Source: Areca catechu (lineage: Eukaryota > Streptophyta > Magnoliopsida > Arecales > Arecaceae). Taken from it: DNA of 64,000 bases. Under the pieces are notes generated by a model that saw only the letters and a list, made by a program, of their open reading frames with translations, did not search any database and had not been told where the DNA came from. The DNA lies in the NCBI GenBank assembly GCA_021397845.1, contig CM038052.1:130763854-130827853 (forward strand), written 5' to 3'. This document shows, one piece after another, positions 56,446 through 64,000 of this stretch. The stretch's first letter is position 1; the number at the start of each line of letters is the position of its first letter. The translations under genes were made by a program, and so were the position numbers.

Positions 56446-57688
56446 GAAAGAACTCGACTCTGTTGAGTTTGGATGAGCGGGGGTTGATGGAACCGGAACC
56501 AATCACATCAAAAGACAAACTCATAAAATAGACACAATCAAATAAACCAAATATACCCAAATAAATGTGGAATAAAGAGGGACTCTGAGAATGTGCCACT
56601 TTAAAATTTATGCTGTTTTGAAACTTGTGTGACTTTAAAAATAATGCAGCTTTCGGATCCATGCTTCACCATCTTTGGGATTGCTTTGAGGGGCATGTGC
56701 TTTGAGGAGCATGCACTTTCATGTTCATGCAGTAGTAGGTTCCTTCTCCATGGACCGAAGGGGAACAGAGCAGGGGGGTCTTCCGGCCGGATCTCACCGA
56801 CGATGGCACCGGATAGTAGGCAGTAGTGCGAGGAGGCTTTACCGACGGGCTTCGTCGGCAACGGTGCTGAGAATGCCGGTGGCATCTTCTTCATGGACTG
56901 AGACCAGGTAATAGAGGGGCTTGCGGGGTAGGATTCCGGCAGCACAGGGAACACGCGATGATGTAGGCGGTGATGGCATCCGACGATAGAGGGGAGGCAT
57001 CGGGTGTTGGATGTCGACTCGATTGTGGGTGACTCTGGGTGGGAGACGGGCCGAGGAAGGGAGGAAGAGGCTGCAGCCACCGGATCAGCTATGGAGGCAT
57101 CGATCAAGGACTGGAGTGACTGTCGGCGGTCCTGTCGATCACGGTGGTGTGCGAAGGTGCCGGGTCAGACCGATGGGAGGAGGAGGCCGGGGCAGGAGCT
57201 AATGGAGATGGATCTTCACGGGGGTGCTTTGTTGTAGGGGTCCAGCAGTGTCTGGATGGAGGAGACTAGGGGATCTTTCGATGGGTGACACGGGCGGAGG
57301 TCCGATGGAGACGGCTCGGGCAGCGATGAACGATGACGATGGCGATGTCCTCTGGTTGGTGAGGCATCACGTGCGGTGATGGGGCATGGATCAAGGTGGA
57401 TGGTGCATGTGTGTTGGCTGCTATGGTGGCTTCGATCTGTGGCACAGGGTTCCGGATGGGATGAAATCGATCGGAGGAGATGGACGGCTCAAAGCCTGAA
57501 TCGGCGTTTCAGGCAATGGTTATGAAGAAAGCATCACAGCTTGCTCTGTTCCTAGAGATGGCAGCATGGATGGAAGGGAGCAGCGTCGGTGGTGTGGATC
57601 CGATGGGCTATGGGCGATGAGGTTTCAGGATGCCTGATGATGGTTTGATAGCAGAGTCGGAGAGGAAGTAGAAAACCCTAATCCTCTA
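56446..57688 (-). other. Interior of the small element, GC-rich, no gag or pol
   Basis: About 1.24 kb. From about 56750 to 57640 the base composition is clearly richer in G and C (ggcgg, cgatgg, cggagg runs) than any neighbour. Open frames on both strands (for example 57107-56601 minus, Ser/Pro-rich; 57004-57237 plus) show no family I recognise and contradict each other, so none is called as a gene. A captured fragment of host sequence is one possibility. Confidence 0.7.
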
Positions 57689-57701
57689 GGCTCTGATACC
57701 A
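57689..57701 (-). promoter_or_regulatory. Primer binding site of the small non-autonomous element
   Basis: TGGTATCAGAGCC on the minus strand, perfect, two bases from the right LTR. Confidence 0.94.
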
Positions 57702-57703
57702 AA

Positions 57704-58292
57704 TGATGCAGGACGAGGAGCGGGAGATCGCTGGCGAGCGTAGAAGTCACCAGGGGATTAGGGCTTGCACTCAAGAACAAGGAACACGGGCATCACACCC
57801 ACTCCAATATGGAGAAAACTTGGACAAAATAACTTTTGATTTGTATTCATCAGAAAGAAAGATACTTTATACAAGAGGGGAGGGGTGGTATTATAGATTC
57901 ACCCCAGGTACAAGACTTGAAGGCTAAGAAACCCTGACTTGTGGACCAAGAAACTTTGGTGGACCTGGTCAATAGTGGGCCTTTGTATTGGACTGGAGCT
58001 CTCACTTGTGGGCTTGGCAGCATGAAAGGGCCTAGGTGCATGATGGCTAGCTCTGATGGGGGGCCTGGTGAATCTCCTGGCTACGAACTCTCTTCTTGTA
58101 CATGACTTGAATGAAAACTACATTGACTCAATTATACTTGACTGGACTAAAAGACTGGACCTGACTAAGTGGACTCAACCGGACTCAGTTGTCTCACTTT
58201 ATTATAGGACTCAATTGGCTCACTTTAGTACAAGTGACTCAGGACTAATGGACTCAAATAAAATAAAATAAATAGACTCTCGGTCCCCATCA
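57704..58292 (-). repeat. 5' LTR of the small non-autonomous element
   Basis: 589 bp, pairing with 55839-56429. The TATA region reads tattatag, one T shorter than the other copy. Confidence 0.94.
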
Positions 58293-58985
58293 CTAGAGTC
58301 CTTGTAGGACTTGGACATCAACTCCTTGTTGGACTTGGAAAGCTTACTCCTCTTGGGCTTGGGCTGCTTGACTCCATGTTGGGCTAGGATGATATCCTCT
58401 TGGACTTGGTCAGAGTCTTAGGCACCAACTCCTGGTGGACCTAGGCTAGGCACCAACTTTTGTGGACTTTGACTGGGGCGCAATCCCTCTTTGGGCTTGG
58501 GAGCTTGGGCGCCAATCTTCATGTGGTCTTGGGCTAGCCTGGGGTGCTAACTTTATGCTGGGTTAGGGGTCCAAATGAGCTTGGACTGGGAGGGGGGCCA
58601 ACCTTGTGGGCTTGGGTAGCATGAAAGGGGCCCAGGCATATGGGCTGGGGTGCTAGAGTAGGTGCCCAGGCATAGGAACTGGAGTGGCTTGAGTGGGGGT
58701 CTGGTAACTCTCCTCTTGTGCTTGACTTGATTGAAGGAAAGCAAAACTACATGACTCAAAACACACTTGACTGGATTGGAACACAAATGGACTCATTTGC
58801 TTGGACCAAGTGGACCCAATTGGACTCAAATGACTCACATGACCTGAATTTATTACAGGACTCAATCTTTATTACAGGACATGAATGACTCTAGACCCAA
58901 ATAAAAATTGACTGACTTTCCAACACATTAATAAGAGATCCAAATTAGGGCTTTGAAATCTATGTCTGGTCCTGGTGTCCCACCA

Positions 58986-59850
58986 ATTCTCCTAGGATAG
59001 GAGCAACTCGACCCTATCGAGTAAGGGTCAATCCGGCTCTGGTGTGTCCAGGTTGAGGCATTGCAGATCCTCTCGAGTGATCTATGAATCCCCAGACTCT
59101 AGTCAACCTTGCCATTGAACCAAGTAACATTGGTAGCCTTTGTTCCAGATACTAATAGCTTGGTCATCCAGGATATGCTCAATCATTTTCCTTTCCGAGG
59201 CTAATTTAGTGGTGGACACTCAGGGATGGGCTTGCTCTCAAAGAAAGGGTTAGGCTCAATAGGCTCATTGGGTACCATTGTTGGCTCCCTATACTCAACT
59301 AAGTCTGAGATATTGAAGGTTGAGCTAATGACAAATTTCATTAAGTCCAACTTTCTTTATCACTTTGAAGGATCTAGCTCCACGGGCATGTAGCCTAATC
59401 ATTACAAAATTTTCCTAGTGAACTCTTTAACTCTTTCAGAAAATAACCATGTTTTTATAAATGTCATTGCTCACATTAATCTTATGGCCAATTTCCTTAT
59501 GCATATCTCTAATCATGTAGTGCAAATGACTCATAACAATACCTAATGGACTATAGGGTCGACTAAACCTTCAACTATAGCTGTGTGTTTGACCCTTAGT
59601 TGGTGGGTGCCATGCAAATGAAAATTTGACATGTACTCCTAATGGATGCCACAGGGTCATCTAGAAGTTGGTTGCAAACCTAACATGCTCAAGAAATTGG
59701 TGCAACCTATTAACTTCAACAAAGTGTAGCTTTGTGGTCTTGGAAACATTGGAAGGCTCGGGAAAGGGTAGGAAATAGGAGGAGGATTCATCGACTAGCT
59801 TTTGACTCATGGGGATGACCTTAGGATGTGGACATTAACTACAAGTAACA
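58986..59850 (-). pseudogene. Chromovirus-2 integrase C-terminus and chromodomain remnant
   Basis: Directly right of the LTR, minus-strand frames give RIDPYSIGSSCSYPRRIGG, then chromodomain pieces (HRSLERICNA; SISWMTKLLVSGTKATNVTW). Further right come the GARSFKVIKKVGLNE region, DMHKEIGHKINVSNDIYKNM and the integrase core FSFAWHPPTKGQTHS and KTTKLHFVEVNRLHQFLEH (about 59570-59750). All align in order with Chromovirus-1 13992-15120. Stops and frameshifts are frequent, and nothing of RNase H or RT follows. Confidence 0.78.
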
Positions 59851-60093
59851 AAAGTTCTACTGTATGGAAGGATAAATCGATAATTTCAGGAACGAAATCT
59901 TCAATTAGGACTAAAGGAGTGAATTCTTCTTGAGGGCATAGAATTAAAGAAACCAAATCCTCAATAATTTCCTCTGGTTCTTGACTTTCAGGATGAGGCT
60001 CTATAATTGGGTTTTCTTCTAGCATTTCCTTAGGTAAAGCCTTAGTAATAGCAGTGTCATGGTCCTCTTCCTCTAACTGTTCTTCCTGAAGGG
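59851..60093 (-). other. Acidic open frame of unknown origin
   Basis: The minus-strand frame 60142-59807 (111 codons) contains EEEDHDTAITKALPKEMLEE, NPIIEPHPESQEPEEIIEDL and EDFVPEIIDLS. The first part lies in the Copia-4 LTR and the last in chromovirus remnants, so only about 80 codons are distinct. I do not recognise it. It could be a spacer or linker piece of an element or a fragment of host sequence. Confidence 0.35.
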
Positions 60094-62116
60094 TGAAAAA
60101 GGAAAGCATACCAATGCGCAACAGCAAGGCAGAAACATGCATTTTAAAACTATTTTAAAACAAGCACAGCAGAAGACATGGCAGATCGATCAAACAATCT
60201 ACCAATCTGCTTGCAACAGGATCTAGTATAATAATATAGCATGCAATAAACATCAAAAACAAGATAAAACTCAAAGATATAAAGATACCTTACCGTTATA
60301 CCTTTGATGGATGCAGTGGCATTGCTCCAAGAATGGTTCTCTTGAGCCACACACATGTTTGGCCTCTACAGGTAGTTCACACAGAGGCTCGACTCTGATC
60401 AACTCCCTTATAGTGCTAGCTCCTTCGGATCCTTGAGGCTGATCTGCTTCTTCCTAGAAGACGAGGAGGAGAGGTGGACCCTTCCTAACTAGCTCTCTTC
60501 CTAAGACCTAGCTTAAGTGCTAAGTAGCTCACACCCAATGCCTAAATCCTCACAAGCCTTTTTCTTCCCTCTCAGAATCTCAGTAGCAAGGAGATTCAGA
60601 GTCCAAGAACCAATTTCCATCATCTAGCAGCCCAGAAATAACTCTTATTTAAAAAGAAAGCTATAAAAAAAAGAAAGAGGAAGGAGGAGAGATTAAGGAA
60701 GAAGATGGGGAGGCATTCCAAAAAGGTTCCAAGCATAAAAGGCAAGATGACCATCATACTATTACAGCTTGGAGCCAAAATCGGTTAGATTTCGAATTTC
60801 AAACTTGAAATTCGAAGTCAAAACCTTCATAGAATTCTTTTCAGAATTCTGCTCATCACAGCAAGTGCTGACCCATGCAAAATTGTCAAGTGTCGATACT
60901 TAGAACATAGTCAATCATATTGACCCCCAGTGATGGCAAATGATTTTTAATCATCGATCAGCCTTAAGATCAGATAGAAAACCCCTATGGTGTGTGATTC
61001 CATAGATTCGAACACTAAGCCGGTAGCACTGGAACACTTTCAGAATTAGTCAAAGTCCTTATCTAGCAATGATACCCGATGTCCAGATAGGTCGAAGATG
61101 CAGAGCACCTCTCTATAACCTCTGGCATATGGTTACTACATAATTCATCCCTTTAACCGCATAATGCTAAGGATAACCTAGGGTTTGACTGCCAACCCTA
61201 ATTTACTACCAACCCTATGGTGTGTGATTCCATAGATTCGAACACTAAGCCGGTAGCACTGGAACACTTTCAGTATCAGTCAAAGTCTTTATCTAGCAAT
61301 GATACCCGATATCCAGATAGGTCAAAGATGCAGAGCACCTCTCTATAACCTCTGGCATATGGTTACTGCATAATTCATCCCTTTAACCACATAATGCTAA
61401 GGATAACCTAGGGTTTGACTGCCAACCCTAATTTGGTTTATCTAGATTATGTCTCAGCTTTACAAGTTCTGTGACTCCTCACAAGAACTACCCTGGCCAA
61501 GGATTTGCTAAATTGAGACACAATGAGTCATTCACTCCAAACTTTTTCGTGGGATCAATTCTATCTTGAACTATCATCGTTCCACATGTACTTGACTGCA
61601 CCTAAAAACCTTCGATCACTGGATTAGAAATCTAGGTAGTCCGGTACTAAAGTACAGTGAGTTGCTTGCAAGCTGCCATGATGAGCTCAGTTCTGAGGGA
61701 CACATATACCTATATCCCTTCACGAGTAACCCTTTGGCAGAAGGGAGCTCTGCAGATGGTTATGTTCAGTGAGATGTCATACATTTCACTTGCATGTCAC
61801 ACCAATGTCTCCACACTCCTTGGTTAAGAGGACACCCAACAAATGTGACATACAACAACGTACACATGATCCATTGTCGTCCTATAACAATGTATCATTT
61901 GGTTGTGAACCAGTTTAAGAAGTACTTGATATATCCTCTCTATATTAAATAATGTAGTTCTAAGGACTCCATCATACAAGAGTTTATTTTAGAAAAATGT
62001 AAATATGATGAACAGCCAAAAAAATAATTTTTATTCATTAAAAATTTATATACAATTACAAAATGGCACAACCATCTACAGCCTAGACGATTGGCTTTGG
62101 GACACAGTTCCAAACA
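60094..62116 (-). repeat. 3' LTR of Copia-4
   Basis: TGAAAAAGG...CCAAACA, 2023 bp. Related to the Copia-2 LTR, especially 60960-62116 against 24440-25350. Contains an internal tandem duplication (60981-61440). Confidence 0.85.
60981..61440. repeat. 230-bp tandem duplication inside Copia-4 LTR
   Basis: Starting at cctatggtgtgtgattccat, the sequence repeats after exactly 230 bp (60990 aligns with 61220). The two copies are nearly identical, including gataacctagggtttgactgccaaccc. Copia-2 LTRs have this segment once (about 24450-24665). Confidence 0.92.
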
Positions 62117-62127
62117 ACTCCCACTTG
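62117..62127 (-). promoter_or_regulatory. Polypurine tract of Copia-4
   Basis: CAAGTGGGAGT on the minus strand abutting the LTR, identical to that of Copia-2. Confidence 0.85.
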
Positions 62128-63620
62128 GATTAAAGCTAATTGATGCAGAATCTCATTCCCATTTTCTATATACAACTATCGAACTCTTGAATTTTGATAG
62201 CTTTAGTGAAGGGGTCAGCCAGGTTCTCCTTTCCATTGATCTTTTGAAGGTCAATATCATCTCGTTCCACGATCTCTCGTATAAGGTGATAGCACCACAA
62301 AATGTGCTTTGTGCGGTGATGAGACTTTGGCTCTTTAGCTTGAGCAATGGCTCCATTGCTATCATAATACACCGGAATAAGACTATTTAGGAAAGGTGCC
62401 ACTCCTAGCTTGCCAAGGAACTTTCATAACCACACTACTTCCTTTGGTATATCCGATGCTTCAATGTACTCTGCTCTGCATACTGAGTCCACCAGAGTAG
62501 GCTGTTTGGAACTTTTCTAGTAGATCGCTCCTTCATTAAGGATGAAGATAAATCTTGACACACTCTTGCTGTCATCCTTATCTGACTGGAAACTAGAGTT
62601 AGTATACCCTACAAGTTTCAAGTCAGGTTCTCCATAAATCAGGCATTGGTCCTTAGTATTTTATAAATACTTAAGGATGGTCTTTACCACTTCCCAATGA
62701 GCTTCACCTAGGTCAGACTGGTACCTGCTCACTATGCCTAGTGAGTATGCCACATCTGGTCTAGTACATGTCATAGTATACATGATAGAATCCACTACCG
62801 AAGCATATGGGATTTTGCTCACATGCTCTCTCTCCTCAGGAGTTATTGCACAATCCTTTTTGGTGAGAGCAATTCCAGTGCCTATGGGAGATAGCCTTTC
62901 TTGAAATTTTTCATGCTGAATCGCTTCAGCATTGTATCAATGTACGTAAACTAGGATAGTCCCAGAAGCCTCTTAGATCTCTCTATAGATCTTCATGCCC
63001 AGTATGTAAAAGGCTTTACCCAAGTCTTTCAAAGAGAACTGAGATGACAACCAGACCTTTATTCCTTGTAGTGTTGGGATGTCATTCCCGATTAAGAGAA
63101 TGTCATCCACATACAACACATGGAACACAATCACATAACATTAGCCCACTTGTAAATGCAAGATTCTTCTCCATTCCTAACTCCGTGATGCTTGTTTCAG
63201 TCCATAGATAGATCCTTGAAGCTTGCACACCTTTGACTCGTTTGTGGATATGAACCCTTCAGGTTGTATCATATATACCTCCTCTTCTAGCTCACCATTC
63301 AAGAAAGCTATTTGGACATCCATTTACTAGATTTCATAATCAAAGTGTGCCGCTAAAGCAACCATGATCTGAATGGACTTAAGCATTGCCGAAGGAGAGA
63401 ACGTCTCTTCATAGTCAATACCATAAAGTTGATGATATCTTTGGTAACTAAATGGCCTTTATAGGTCTTCACCTACCCGTCTATGCCCCTTTTCTTATTG
63501 AAAATTCATTTACACCCAATGGGTTTTATCCCTTCAGGCGGATCAACCATTGTCCATATATTGTTGATTTCCATGGATTCCATTTTGGATTGCATGGCTC
63601 CTAGCTATTTCTCAGAGTTG
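62128..63620 (-). pseudogene. Copia-4 reverse transcriptase and RNase H remnant
   Basis: The frame 62402-62166 has IPVYYDSNGAIAQAKEPKSH, TKHILWCYHLIREIVERDDI and ENLADPFTKAIKI, the RNase H tail. Farther right, in several frames, are the TRPDVAYSLGIVSRYQSDLG-like stretch (about 62700-62770), VDDILLIGND-like sequence (about 63085-63115), YEIWxMDVQIAFLNGELEEE (about 63290-63340), and DPPEGIKPIGCK with AMQSKMESMEINNIW (about 63520-63610). Many stops; more decayed than Copia-2. Confidence 0.85.
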
Positions 63621-63621
63621 G

Positions 63622-64000
63622 TTGACCCAAGGTAATGGATCAGTCAGTAATTATATTAATAGATTCGAGCATCTAATGCACTATATTATGAATACGGATC
63701 CATATGATATCCTAATCCGATTTGAAGAAGGTTTGAGGAAAGATATCCAGAGAGAATTGTTTAGACATAATATCTATAGTTTGGAGCAAGCCTATCGAGT
63801 AGCCCAAAACTATGAGAGTTCCTTGAGGCATGCTAGATCAAGTACTTTGGACCTAAATTCGATCTCTGCCAGCTTGAATCAAATCCCCATTCATCTGACA
63901 CCTAGTGTGAACCAGACTTTTGTTGATCAACCCTCATCTATATTACCTACAACCCAGAAGGATGACATTTAGAAGGAATTAGGTATGGCCAACCCAGGAT
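63622..64000 (+). pseudogene. gag: Gypsy gag fragment running off the window
   Basis: An open frame of 116 codons (63622-63972, TAG stop) reads NGSVSNYINRFEHLMHYIMN, RFEEGLRKDIQRELFRHNIY and SLEQAYRVAQNYESSLRHAR. This is the Ty3/gypsy capsid C-terminal pattern (Y-x-x-R-F, F-x-x-G-L, L-E-Q-A-Y). Upstream it is fused directly to Copia-4 RT sequence, so its N-terminus is missing. It differs from the chromovirus and Athila gag genes in the window. Confidence 0.8.

Larger units (their letters stand above)
55839..58292 (-). mobile_element. Small non-autonomous LTR retrotransposon (TRIM-like)
   Basis: Two LTRs of 591 and 589 bp, both tgatg...atca on the plus strand, enclose 1274 bp. A perfect 13-base PBS (TGGTATCAGAGCC, minus strand) abuts the right LTR and a purine tract abuts the left. 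Flanks ctgga (55834-55838) and ctaga (58293-58297) form a 5-bp target duplication with one change. No gag or pol motif is seen in the interior, so it must rely on enzymes supplied by another element. At 2.45 kb it is larger than classic TRIMs. Confidence 0.93.
54816..58985 (-). repeat. LTR of Chromovirus-2, interrupted by a nested element
   Basis: TGATACGGG at 54816 corresponds to the TGATGCGAG edge of the Chromovirus-1 LTR. The other edge, ggtgtcccacca at 58974-58985, corresponds to ggtgtccacacca. Internal landmarks agree (cctaacaaagtaa near 55000; ggggtagggtatttata at 55731-55747). Without the nested element and one target copy it is about 1.71 kb, close to 1.60-1.68 kb in Chromovirus-1. 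Overall similarity is patchy, so it is a different subfamily. Confidence 0.8.
52381..59850 (-). mobile_element. Chromovirus-2: internal - LTR - internal arrangement
   Basis: Minus-strand gag, protease and RT start lie left of one LTR (54816-58985 once the nested element is removed). Integrase C-terminus and chromodomain lie to its right. The LTR is thus the 5' LTR of left-hand sequence and the 3' LTR of right-hand sequence. Both internal parts are truncated, on the left at about 52390 next to SIRE-2 and on the right at about 59850. The family is related to Chromovirus-1 but clearly distinct. Confidence 0.8.
60094..63620 (-). mobile_element. Copia-4: 3' half of a Ty1/copia element
   Basis: Minus strand: RT remnant, RNase H, PPT, complete 3' LTR. 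Sequence and layout parallel Copia-2, including the block just inside the LTR, so it is the same broad family. The 5' half is replaced at about 63620 by a gypsy gag on the plus strand. Left flank is aaggg. Confidence 0.88.

Noticed and set aside
56601..57237. ORFs of 168 aa (minus) and 77 aa (plus) in the GC-rich interior
   Set aside because: Long frames are expected by chance in GC-rich sequence; the two strands overlap and neither shows domain motifs.
54816..58985. One long 4.2-kb LTR or a solo LTR
   Set aside because: The interior contains a complete element with its own LTRs, PBS and target duplication, and coding sequence of the same family lies on both sides.
1..64000. Host protein-coding genes
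   Set aside because: Every protein-like frame with recognisable motifs belongs to a retroelement. No exon-intron pattern of a host gene was found.

Overview
The window is plant nuclear DNA consisting almost wholly of nested and broken LTR retrotransposons. I see no host gene, no tRNA or rRNA gene, and no prokaryotic organisation. Athila-type and chromodomain-bearing Ty3/gypsy elements, SIRE/Maximus-type Ty1/copia elements and primer binding sites matching initiator tRNA-Met (TGGTATCAGAGC) together point to a flowering plant. A monocot with a repeat-rich genome is plausible, but the sequence does not prove it.

Layout, left to right. (1) 1-6567, plus: Copia-1, an LTR cut by the window edge, then leader and a degenerate gag-pol. 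It breaks off inside RNase H. (2) About 6568-12088, plus: an Athila-like gypsy body (gag, protease, RT/RNase H, integrase, long 3' noncoding) without LTRs. (3) 12089-40292, plus: SIRE-1, a SIRE/Maximus-like Copia with two CCHC knuckles in gag, an additional ORF after pol, and a complete 3' LTR. Two later insertions split it: a chromovirus (12455-21535, minus) inside gag and Copia-2 (23014-33159, minus) inside integrase. (4) About 40500-44199, minus: leader and LTR of Copia-3. (5) 44200-52380, minus: SIRE-2, same family as SIRE-1 in opposite orientation, with its 5' LTR but broken in the additional ORF. (6) 52381-59850, minus: a second chromovirus arranged as internal - LTR - internal, one LTR serving gag-side sequence on its left and integrase/chromodomain sequence on its right. 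A 2.45-kb non-autonomous LTR element (55839-58292) sits inside that LTR. (7) 60094-63620, minus: Copia-4 3' LTR plus RNase H/RT. (8) From 63622, plus: gag of another gypsy element running off the window.

Relative order can be read from the nesting: SIRE-1 predates both the chromovirus and Copia-2, and the second chromovirus LTR predates the small element inside it. Copia-2 keeps a perfect 5-bp target duplication (GATTT) and two LTRs of almost equal length. No element has an intact polyprotein; stops, frameshifts and lost zinc-knuckle cysteines are general.

Most worth a second look: a roughly 105-bp leader block shared by a Copia and a chromovirus; the small non-autonomous element and its resemblance to chromovirus LTR cores; the additional ORF in both SIRE copies; dense GTCGAC motif arrays in the SIRE LTRs that decay by CpG transitions; and a D-S-E (not D-S-G) protease motif shared by two distinct chromoviruses. 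Gene limits inside degenerate elements are approximate; LTR ends, PBS, PPT and target duplications were read directly.
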